From NCBI GenBank assembly GCA_964396055.1, contig CAYNDV010000122.1, positions 1 through 13,940 of the forward strand: a DNA stretch of 13,940 nt, in the 5' to 3' direction. The notes under the pieces are model-generated. The model saw only the letters and a list, made by a program, of their open reading frames with translations. It was not told the DNA's origin and made no database searches. Position 1 is the stretch's first letter. Each line of letters begins with the position of its first letter. This DNA comes from CAYJPV01 sp964396055 (GTDB lineage Bacteria > Acidobacteriota > Vicinamibacteria > Vicinamibacterales > JAKQTR01). Positions 8,515 to 13,940 of this stretch are shown here, piece by piece. Both the position numbers and the translations under genes were made by a program.

Positions 8515-9494
8515 GCGCCCTTCTCGCGGTAATAACGCTGCGCGCCGGGATGGAACGCTGTGGGGGCCGCCGCCGCCGCGGTGGCGAGCGAGAGCTTCGC
8601 CGCCTCGGGGTGTACAACGGCCAGTTGCGACTGCCGCTCGAACAGCAGTCGGGTGATGTCGTAGGCCAGTTGATCGGACATCTGCGCGTGCACGACCAGG
8701 ATGTTGGCCACGCCCACCACCGGCACGTCCGCCGCCAGGCCGGGGTAAACGCCATGCGGAATCACGATCCGCGAGTACAGACCGGCCCCGTGCCGCTGCA
8801 GCGCCGGCAGCGTCTCGTCGTTCGCGAGCAGGCGCCACGGCATGGACGCGCTGCTGGCCAGGTCCAGGATCGCGGCGGTCGGCACGCCGCCGCTGATGAA
8901 GAAGGCGTCGAGCTTGCCGTCCCGGAACTGGTCGGTGGACTGCGAGAACCCGAGGTTCTGCCGGACGATGTCCGTCGCCGGGTCGAGGCCAGCGGCGGCC
9001 AGCACCCGGTTGGCGATGAGCTCGGTCCCGCTGCCTGCCGCCCCGACGGACACGACCCTGCCCTTCAGGTCCGCCACGCGCGTCACCGGCCCGTCGCCCC
9101 GCACGACGAGGTGCGTGTAGTTCTCGTAGAGCACGGCCAGCGCACGAGCCTGCACGGGTCCGCCCTGCGCGAAGGGCCCCTGCCCCTTCACGGCTTCCGC
9201 CAGCGTGTCTGCGAGCGAGAACGCGATGTCGGCCTGGCGATCGCGGATCAGCTTGAGGTTGTCCACGGACGCGGCGGTCACCTCGGCCGTGGCCTGCACG
9301 CCAGGCAGGTGGGTGCTGATGATGCTCGCGATCGCGCCGCCGTACGGATAGTAGACGCCGCCGGTGCCGCCGGTCGCAATCGACAACCGTTGCACCGGAG
9401 CCTGTCCGGGCGACGACCCGCATCCGTGGATCACCAAGCCAGCCCCGGCGAGCACCAACGCGACCATCACTGTCCGAATGCGCCACTGAGTCAC
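8502..9494 (-). CDS. TAXI-family TRAP solute-binding lipoprotein
   Basis: This 330-residue periplasmic binding protein would deliver substrate to the TRAP permease. The N-terminus is a lipoprotein-like signal: basic RIR (5-7), a hydrophobic stretch 9-22, then HGC with Cys25 as the likely lipidated residue. The lipobox is non-standard because of His at -2. TAXI features are IATGGTGGVYYPYGGAIASI (39-58), VGAAGSGTE (150-158), DQFRDGKLDAFFISGGVPTA (188-207) and the C-terminal AFHPGAQRYYREKG (313-326). The start is a GTG at 9494 with AGGTG 4 nt upstream. An internal ATG at 9467 would remove the basic signal region. It is the first gene of the transport cluster, and its 3' end overlaps the TonB receptor start. 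A heptamer array ends 16 nt upstream of the start codon. Known TAXI substrates include glutamate and other organic acids; the ligand here is unknown. Confidence 0.92.
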   Translation of the reverse strand: MTQWRIRTVMVALVLAGAGLVIHGCGSSPGQAPVQRLSIATGGTGGVYYPYGGAIASIISTHLPGVQATAEVTAASVDNLKLIRDRQADIAFSLADTLAEAVKGQGPFAQGGPVQARALAVLYENYTHLVVRGDGPVTRVADLKGRVVSVGAAGSGTELIANRVLAAAGLDPATDIVRQNLGFSQSTDQFRDGKLDAFFISGGVPTAAILDLASSASMPWRLLANDETLPALQRHGAGLYSRIVIPHGVYPGLAADVPVVGVANILVVHAQMSDQLAYDITRLLFERQSQLAVVHPEAAKLSLATAAAAAPTAFHPGAQRYYREKGAWKD

Positions 9495-9510
9495 GGGGCA
9501 CCTGGAGATG

Positions 9511-9551
9511 GAAGACAGAAGACAGGAGACAGGAGACAGGAGACAGAAGAC
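9511..9551. repeat. Heptamer tandem array GAAGACA/GGAGACA
   Basis: Five full 7-bp units and one partial unit are present: GAAGACA twice (9511-9524), GGAGACA three times (9525-9545) and GAAGAC (9546-9551). Read on the minus strand this is TGTCTTC/TGTCTCC, a rotation of the CTTCTGT unit at 2355-2410. As there, the pyrimidine-rich strand is the coding strand of the next gene, and the array stops 16 nt before that gene's start codon (TAXI, 9494). Confidence 0.95.
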
Positions 9552-9606
9552 GGTCGCGCTCCGAATCCGGTCAGCGTAACACGGCAGGCCCCTCGCCTCG
9601 CCGGTC

Positions 9607-9627
9607 GGTTCACGGTTCGCGGTTCAC
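9607..9627. repeat. Heptamer tandem array GGTTCAC/GGTTCGC
   Basis: Three units, GGTTCAC (9607), GGTTCGC (9614) and GGTTCAC (9621), show the same alternation as the array at 2305-2339. They are embedded in the gap upstream of the TAXI gene. Confidence 0.9.
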
Positions 9628-9683
9628 GGCTGGAACCTGGGCCGGGGGTGGGGCGGTTGAAACACGACAGGCGCGGCGACGGG

Positions 9684-9701
9684 CAGGGCTGAAGCCCTGC
9701 A
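9684..9701. repeat. 18-bp palindrome GCAGGGCT-GA-AGCCCTGC
   Basis: Perfect 8-bp inverted arms (9684-9691 and 9694-9701) flank a 2-nt centre. No T-run follows on either strand, so a terminator is unlikely. It resembles REP-like dispersed palindromes; membership in such a family is inference because only one copy is in this window. Confidence 0.6.
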
Positions 9702-9737
9702 CTACGTCACCGCGCCCGCACCGTTGAGGCGTGCCCA

Positions 9738-9772
9738 TTCTTGCTTCTTGCTTCTTGCTTCCTGCTTCCTGC
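9738..9772. repeat. Heptamer tandem array TTCTTGC/TTCCTGC
   Basis: Five uninterrupted 7-bp units are present: TTCTTGC three times (9738-9758) and TTCCTGC twice (9759-9772). The array ends 6 nt from the stop codon of the FAD subunit gene. A single TTCTTGC unit also introduces the array at 2355. Confidence 0.93.
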
Positions 9773-9778
9773 CTCCGA

Positions 9779-10750
9779 CTACAGTCGCCCCAGCCCCTCT
9801 TCGACAATCCCCTTCAGCAGGTCGACCTTGTACGCGTTCTGCGCAAGCGGGCGGACGCCGACGACAGCGGCCGCCGAGGCCTTTGCGATGGTCTTCGCGT
9901 CGAGCTTCTGGCCGACGAGCACCTGCTCCACGTTGAGCGCGCGCCACGGGATCGGGGCGACGCCGGAGAACACCACGCGGGCCGCCTTCACCTTGCGGTC
10001 CGGCGCCAGCGTGATCGCGAGCGCCATCCCGGCCATGGCGAAGTCCCAGGACCCGCGTGCGCGTACCTTGCGATACCCACTCTTCGTCGCGGGATCGACG
10101 GGCGGCAGCACCACCTCGGTGAGGATCTCGCCGGGCTCCAACACGTTCTCGTGCTTCACGTCGTCTTCAGGCAGGACGAAGAACTTCTCGATCGGCAGCG
10201 TGCGCGAGCCCTTCGGCCCCGTGAGCCGCAGCTTCGCGTCGAGGGCGACGAGCGCCGGCGCGGTATCTGACGGATGGACGATCCAGCACGCACTGCCGCC
10301 GAAAATGGCGTGGTACTGGTTCTCGCCGTCCATCGCGTAACACGTGTCGCCGCCCTTGCGGGTGCAGTCGTAGTCGCCGCGGTAGTACCAGCAGCGCGGC
10401 CGCTGGCAGAGGTTGCCGCCGATCGTGCCCTGGTTGCGCAGCTGCGGGCTGGCCACGACGGCCGCCGCCTGCGCCAGCGCGGCGTACTTCTCCGCGATGT
10501 CGGCCCGGACGGCCAGGTCGGCCACCGGGGTCAGGGCCCCGATGCGCAGGCCGCCGTCCGACGTCGCCGACACGCCCTTGAGATCGGCGACCCCGGCCAG
10601 GCTGATCACCTGCTCGGCCGTCAGCACGCCGTCCCGCAGGCACCCCACCAGGTCGGTGCCGCCAGCGTGCAGGCGTGCCCCCGGCTGCGCCGCCAGCGTC
10701 ACGGCTTCGTTCAGCGAGCGTGGCCGCACGTACGCAAATGTCCGTAGCAT
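9779..10750 (-). CDS. FAD-binding subunit of a PaoABC-like molybdenum oxidoreductase
   Basis: This 323-residue subunit passes electrons between the iron-sulfur subunit and FAD in a xanthine-dehydrogenase-family enzyme. FAD-contact motifs are LHAGGTDLVG (27-36) and NQGTIGGNLCQRPRC (106-120). Between about 115 and 155 it carries Cys115, Cys120, Cys129, Cys137 and Cys155, in RPRCWYYRGDYDC, GGDTCYAM and GGSACWIVHPSD. E. coli PaoB has a similar cysteine-bearing insertion that binds a 4Fe-4S cluster, so a 4Fe-4S cluster is inferred here. A CO-dehydrogenase-flavoprotein C-terminal domain follows from about 220 (GYRKVRARGSWDFAMAGMAL). The start at 10750 is 2 nt after the TGA of the molybdopterin subunit, with GAGGGTG as ribosome binding site inside that gene's end. 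The frame is open further upstream, but only within the neighbouring gene. This is the last gene of the operon. Confidence 0.92.
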   Translation of the reverse strand: MLRTFAYVRPRSLNEAVTLAAQPGARLHAGGTDLVGCLRDGVLTAEQVISLAGVADLKGVSATSDGGLRIGALTPVADLAVRADIAEKYAALAQAAAVVASPQLRNQGTIGGNLCQRPRCWYYRGDYDCTRKGGDTCYAMDGENQYHAIFGGSACWIVHPSDTAPALVALDAKLRLTGPKGSRTLPIEKFFVLPEDDVKHENVLEPGEILTEVVLPPVDPATKSGYRKVRARGSWDFAMAGMALAITLAPDRKVKAARVVFSGVAPIPWRALNVEQVLVGQKLDAKTIAKASAAAVVGVRPLAQNAYKVDLLKGIVEEGLGRL

Positions 10751-10752
10751 CG

Positions 10753-13086
10753 TCACCCTCTCTTCTGGCTCTTGGCCGCCACGGCCTTGGACAGCGCGGC
10801 CACAACGCGCGCGGGACTCATGGGCGCGTCCGGCAGACGGACGCCCGTTGCATGGAACACGGCGTTGGCGATGGCCGGCGCCGTTGGAATCGTCGCGGGT
10901 TCGCCAATGCCCTTGGCCCCGGTCGAGTTGCACACGGTGTCGTGCGGGTCGATGGGCAGCACGGTCACGTCGGCCGGCGCGTCGAGCGCGGTCGGCAGCT
11001 TGTAGTCGTGGAGATTCACGGACAGCACCTTGCCGCGCTGCCGGTCGTCCACCACCCGGGCTTCTGTGAGGCCCAGCCCGACGCCCATCGTGAGGCCGCC
11101 CACCACCTGGTTGGCGTACATCTTCACGTTCAGTGGCCGGCCGCTGTCGTGGGCGGCCACAAAGCGCAGCACCTTGATCTCGCCGCTCTTCGTGTTGACC
11201 TCCACCTCGGCAAAGTGTACCGAGAAGGGGTTGACGGCCTTGCCCTGCGGGTTCGGGCCACGGTAGCCGACGCCCACCAGGAGCCCGCGGCGCCCGAACG
11301 CCTGGATCTGCCCGAGCGCCACCTTCTTGGTCGCGTCGGACTTCACCACCACCTCGTTGCCCCGCAGTTCGAGGTCGCCAGCGGCCACCTTCAGCTGCTC
11401 GGCGGCCATGGCATACAGCTGCTGTTTCACCTCAAGGGCCGCCGCGCGGACGGCCGGCGACTCGGTGGGCACGGTCTTGCTGCCGCCGGACGGCGTCGCG
11501 AACTGCGTCGTGCCCGTGTCCGCGTGCTCGACGGAGATTCTCTCGAGCGGGATGCCCAATTCCTCCGCGACGATCTGCGCGCCCCAGGTCTTGGTGCCGC
11601 ACCCGATGTCACTGGCGCCCATGTTCAGGTTCGCGCTCCCGTCCGCGAACAGCTTCACGACGATGGTCGCCGGCGGACTGCCGCCTCCCCCCTGCCACAT
11701 CCCGGCGGCGACGCCAACGCCACGCTTGATGTGCCCCGCCAGCGACGCCCGCTTGCGACCGTCCTGCCACCCGAAGGCCTTCGCCCCCTCGACCAGGCAC
11801 TCCTTGAGGCCCGTCGACGTGTAGGGCGGGTTGCCGTTGCGGGCCTGGCTGAACGCCGGCACGTTCTTGAGGCGAAAGTCGATCGGATCGATGCCGAGCT
11901 TCGCCGCGAGCATGTCCATCGTCTGCTCGAGCGCCCAGGCACCCTGCGGGTGTCCGGGTGCCCGGAACGGCCGCTCCGGCCCGACGTTGGTGTAGGCGCT
12001 CTGGTTCTGGCAGCGAACGTTCGGGCACAGGTACAGATCGCGGAAGACGAAGTCCAGGCCCCCGGTCCCGTTGCCGGAGTAGGCGCCGCCGGTGCCAGTG
12101 GCCTTCGTTTCGAGCGCCACCAGCGTGCCGTCTTTCTTCGCCGCCGCCCGCACCCAGATGGTGTTGCCCGGCCGGTTGCCCATCGTCAACGCCACCTGTT
12201 CGCGGGTCAGGAACAGGCGGACGGGACGCCCGGTCCGTTTCGCGAACAGAGCCGCGATGACCGAGTACTTGCCCGTGTCGAGCTTGGCCCCGAAGCCGCC
12301 GCCCATGTAGTGCCCGATGACGCGCACGTTGGCGAGCGGGATGTTGAGGGCCCGCGCCAGGGCCCCCTGCACGGCGTAGACGCCCTGTGTGGACTCCCAT
12401 ACGGTGAGGCGCGGGCCGTCCCACTTGACCACGCACCCGTGCAACTCCATCGGGCTCTGCAGTTCCGTGCCGGTGGTGAACGTCTGCTCGACCACCACCA
12501 CGTCGGCCGCCTTGAAGGCTGCATCCACGTCGCCACGCTGGTAGGGATTCGGGGGCGGCACCTTGTTGCCGCCGTCGCGCACGGCTGGCGCCCCGTCCTT
12601 CATGGCGGCGTCGAAGGTCGTCGCGTGCGGCAGTACGTCGTACTCCACCTTGATGGCGTGCACGGCGTCCCAGGCCTGGTAGATGGTGTCGGCCGCCACG
12701 GCCGCCACTTCTTCACCTTCCATCCGGCAGTGCGGGTCGAAGAGCCGGCTGCTGAAGCCGCCGGCGCCCGCAAACCACGGGATGTTGGTGCCCGTCACGC
12801 CGTCCTTCAGCACGGCGCGCACGCCGGGCATCTTCTCGGCCGCGCTGGTGTCGATCTTCGTGATGCGCGCGTGTGCGTGCGGACACCACAGCACCGCCGC
12901 GTGCAACATGTCCGGCAGGGTCACGTCGGAGGGATACACGGCCGACCCGCTCACGCGGTCGTAGGCATCGATGCGCACCACGGGCTTGCCGACCACCTTC
13001 GTCTCGGCCCACGGATCCGGCGTGGCGGCCGGCGCCTGCGTTTCGGGCAGCGGCCCGTCCCAGTAGTAGCGGTCGTTGGGTTCCAT
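10753..13086 (-). CDS. Molybdopterin-binding catalytic subunit, xanthine dehydrogenase family (PaoC/XdhA-like)
   Basis: This 777-residue catalytic subunit binds the molybdenum cofactor and hydroxylates its substrate, probably an aldehyde or aromatic heterocycle. An aldehyde oxidase/xanthine dehydrogenase hammerhead domain runs from about 35 to 155 (DRVSGSAVYPSDVTLPDMLH). The molybdopterin domains follow. Visible contact motifs are GGGFGAKLDTG (262-272), RPFRAPGHPQGAWALEQTMD (372-391) and GASDIGCGTKTW (490-501). The base-catalysis Glu is in GAKGIGEP (Glu729). No signal peptide is present; the Tat signal on the 2Fe-2S subunit would export the assembled complex, as in E. coli PaoABC. The start is supported by GGAGGT (13092-13097) 5 nt upstream, overlapping the stop of the 2Fe-2S gene. 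The gap to that gene is 3 nt, and to the FAD gene 2 nt. The exact substrate cannot be named. Confidence 0.95.
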   Translation of the reverse strand: MEPNDRYYWDGPLPETQAPAATPDPWAETKVVGKPVVRIDAYDRVSGSAVYPSDVTLPDMLHAAVLWCPHAHARITKIDTSAAEKMPGVRAVLKDGVTGTNIPWFAGAGGFSSRLFDPHCRMEGEEVAAVAADTIYQAWDAVHAIKVEYDVLPHATTFDAAMKDGAPAVRDGGNKVPPPNPYQRGDVDAAFKAADVVVVEQTFTTGTELQSPMELHGCVVKWDGPRLTVWESTQGVYAVQGALARALNIPLANVRVIGHYMGGGFGAKLDTGKYSVIAALFAKRTGRPVRLFLTREQVALTMGNRPGNTIWVRAAAKKDGTLVALETKATGTGGAYSGNGTGGLDFVFRDLYLCPNVRCQNQSAYTNVGPERPFRAPGHPQGAWALEQTMDMLAAKLGIDPIDFRLKNVPAFSQARNGNPPYTSTGLKECLVEGAKAFGWQDGRKRASLAGHIKRGVGVAAGMWQGGGGSPPATIVVKLFADGSANLNMGASDIGCGTKTWGAQIVAEELGIPLERISVEHADTGTTQFATPSGGSKTVPTESPAVRAAALEVKQQLYAMAAEQLKVAAGDLELRGNEVVVKSDATKKVALGQIQAFGRRGLLVGVGYRGPNPQGKAVNPFSVHFAEVEVNTKSGEIKVLRFVAAHDSGRPLNVKMYANQVVGGLTMGVGLGLTEARVVDDRQRGKVLSVNLHDYKLPTALDAPADVTVLPIDPHDTVCNSTGAKGIGEPATIPTAPAIANAVFHATGVRLPDAPMSPARVVAALSKAVAAKSQKRG

Positions 13087-13089
13087 CGT

Positions 13090-13728
13090 CTACCTCCCCT
13101 GCCGCTTGTAGACCGCGGCCTTCTCGACCGCCTTGAAGATATGCGCGTACGCGCCGCACCGGCAGATGTTGCCCGCCATGCCCTGCCGGATCTCGTCGAG
13201 CGTCGGGTTGGGGTTCGCCTTCAGCAGGCCCTCGGCGGCCATCACCTGGCCGGGCGTGCAGTACCCGCACTGGAACGCATCCTCTTCAGCAAAGGCCTTC
13301 TGGGTGGTCCCCAGTTCCTCGCCGTCCATCAGGCCCTCGACCGTGGTGATCTCGCGGCCATCCGCTTCCACGGCGAGGGTCATGCACGCGTAGCGTGCCT
13401 TGCCGTCGATGAGCACCGTGCAGGCCCCACACTCACCGCGCTCGCAGCCGACCTTGGTCCCGGTCAGGCCCAGGCGGTCGCGCAGCACGTGGAGCAGCGA
13501 CCAGCGGGGCTCGACCAGCAGCTTGTGCGCACGTCCGTTGACGGTCAGGCCGATGGCCACCACCTCCCCGGCCTTGACGACCTCGGCCTGGGCTTCGCCG
13601 GACGACGCCGCAGTCATCCTGGTTGCGGCAGCCACGCCGATGGCGCCCGTGCCCACCGACGTGATGAACCCGCGCCGACTGACGCCCGCAGGCGGGGGCG
13701 CGTCGTGATCGTGCGTATCGTGAGCCAT
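13090..13728 (-). CDS. 2Fe-2S subunit with Tat signal (PaoA-like)
   Basis: This 212-residue small subunit carries two 2Fe-2S clusters that take electrons from the molybdenum centre. A twin-arginine signal, VSRRGFITS (16-24), precedes a hydrophobic, Ala/Gly-rich stretch, so the complex is probably periplasmic. A plant-ferredoxin-type cluster site follows (Cys95, Cys100, Cys103, Cys115, in GCERGECGACTVLIDGKARYAC). A second, all-helical cluster domain carries Cys154, Cys157, Cys189 and Cys191 (QCGYCTPGQ and NICRCGAY). All eight ligands are present. E. coli PaoA has about the same size and also a Tat signal. The start at 13728 is fixed by GGAGGT 4 nt upstream. The longer frame to 13872 adds about 48 arginine-rich residues with no family resemblance and would bury the Tat signal. 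This is the first gene of the operon; its ATG follows a leader of about 140 nt. Confidence 0.95.
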   Translation of the reverse strand: MAHDTHDHDAPPPAGVSRRGFITSVGTGAIGVAAATRMTAASSGEAQAEVVKAGEVVAIGLTVNGRAHKLLVEPRWSLLHVLRDRLGLTGTKVGCERGECGACTVLIDGKARYACMTLAVEADGREITTVEGLMDGEELGTTQKAFAEEDAFQCGYCTPGQVMAAEGLLKANPNPTLDEIRQGMAGNICRCGAYAHIFKAVEKAAVYKRQGR

Positions 13729-13732
13729 GAAC

Positions 13733-13738
13733 ACCTCC
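13733..13738 (-). promoter_or_regulatory. Ribosome binding site deciding the 2Fe-2S subunit start
   Basis: GGAGGT on the minus strand ends 4 nt before the ATG at 13728 and rules in favour of this start over the upstream in-frame ATG at 13872. Confidence 0.75.
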
Positions 13739-13825
13739 GGCCGCATCCGCAGCAGGCGGACGCCGGCGCATTGCGCGCAGTGGTCGTACTGAGGTCGTGC
13801 ATCGCGCCGGGACACAGACCAACGG

Positions 13826-13855
13826 CCGCGGCGGCCCGGCGTCAGCCGGCCGCGG
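13826..13855 (-). other. Possible leader hairpin upstream of the Mo-enzyme operon
   Basis: CCGCGGC (13826-13832) pairs with GCCGCGG (13849-13855), and CGGC (13837-13840) pairs with GCCG (13845-13848) around GTCA. This gives an 11-bp stem with a 4-nt bulge on one side. In such GC-rich DNA it may be chance. Confidence 0.25.
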
Positions 13856-13870
13856 AAGGGGGGCGGGGGC

Positions 13871-13876
13871 ATTCTA
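13871..13876 (-). promoter_or_regulatory. Candidate -10 box TAGAAT for the Mo-enzyme operon
   Basis: TAGAAT on the minus strand lies 142 nt upstream of the 2Fe-2S subunit start and would give a leader of about 135 nt. The -35 position falls in the AGGCTAG array, and no TTGACA-like box is seen there. Confidence 0.3.
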
Positions 13877-13893
13877 CTAGGGGCAGGGGCTGG

Positions 13894-13940
13894 AGGCTAG
13901 AGGCTAGAGGCTAGAGGCTAGAGGCTAGAGGCTAGAGGCT
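13894..13940. repeat. Heptamer tandem array AGGCTAG, running off the window end
   Basis: Six perfect AGGCTAG units (13894-13935) and a partial seventh (13936-13940) are present; the array is cut by the window edge, so its real length is unknown. It lies directly upstream of the candidate promoter for the Mo-enzyme operon. Confidence 0.95.

Larger units (their letters stand above)
9552..9778. other. Intergenic region between the TAXI gene and the FAD subunit gene
   Basis: Together with the array at 9511-9551 this forms a 284-bp gap without a credible gene. It holds a GGTTCRC array, an 18-bp palindrome and a TTCYTGC array, listed separately. I see no convincing promoter boxes or terminator in the rest. 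Confidence 0.7.

Noticed and set aside
8515..9501. N-terminal extension of the TonB receptor frame through the TAXI gene
   Set aside because: The upstream part is arginine-rich out-of-frame TAXI sequence. The signal peptide and family resemblance begin at 8514.
13729..13872. N-terminal extension of the 2Fe-2S subunit
   Set aside because: It lacks family resemblance, would bury the Tat motif, and the ATG at 13728 has a strong ribosome binding site.
10675..13914. A 1079-codon open frame on the plus strand opposite the Mo-enzyme operon
   Set aside because: It is exactly antisense to three well-supported genes, is rich in His, Arg and Gly as expected from GC-rich mirror frames, and shows no domain.
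13894..13940. CRISPR array
   Set aside because: The units are 7 bp, contiguous and without spacers, and no cas gene is present.

Overview
The window is a GC-rich bacterial chromosome segment with ten protein-coding genes and no RNA genes that I can see. The organism is probably a Gram-negative soil-type bacterium. A TonB-dependent receptor with an N-terminal carboxypeptidase-like domain, a Tat-exported molybdenum enzyme and many short tandem repeats between genes point to Acidobacteriota, perhaps the Vicinamibacteria. That placement is inference from gene style and repeats, not from a marker gene.

Layout from left to right: (1) an EttA-type ABC-F translation factor on the minus strand (13-1689). 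(2) A small exported DUF4440/SnoaL-like protein on the minus strand (1764-2237). (3) On the plus strand, a KANL3/TEX30-type alpha/beta hydrolase (2428-3123) followed by a membrane-anchored HD-GYP protein (3222-4244). (4) On the minus strand, a transport cluster read from 9494 down to 4241: a TAXI-type solute-binding lipoprotein, a TonB-dependent outer-membrane receptor overlapping it by 13 nt, and a fused 4TM/12TM TRAP permease. The permease stop codon overlaps the HD-GYP stop codon tail to tail. (5) On the minus strand, a three-gene operon read from 13728 down to 9779 for a periplasmic, PaoABC-like xanthine-dehydrogenase-family enzyme: a Tat-signal 2Fe-2S subunit, a molybdopterin subunit, and an FAD subunit with extra cysteines.

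The likely joint roles are as follows. The TAXI/TonB/TRAP cluster could form a route from outside the cell to the cytoplasm: the receptor crosses the outer membrane, the TAXI protein binds substrate in the periplasm, and the TRAP permease imports it. The molybdenum enzyme would oxidise an aldehyde or N-heterocycle in the same compartment. No direct link between the two sets is visible.

The most unusual non-coding content is a set of short tandem arrays in the gaps between genes. Five different motif families (CTTCTGY/GRAGACA, GGTTCRC, TTCYTGC, AGGCTAG, plus a related GTTCGGCT type) recur; all but the last have a 7-bp period, and the last has 8 bp. Two gaps carry the same mixture of families. 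A second regulatory pattern is a TANNNT box placed 6-7 nt upstream of an ATG at three genes, which suggests leaderless transcripts. Two notable hairpins are also present: one directly after the TonB receptor stop, and a perfect cUUCGg tetraloop hairpin directly after the HD-GYP stop. No intergenic gap exceeds 300 bp.
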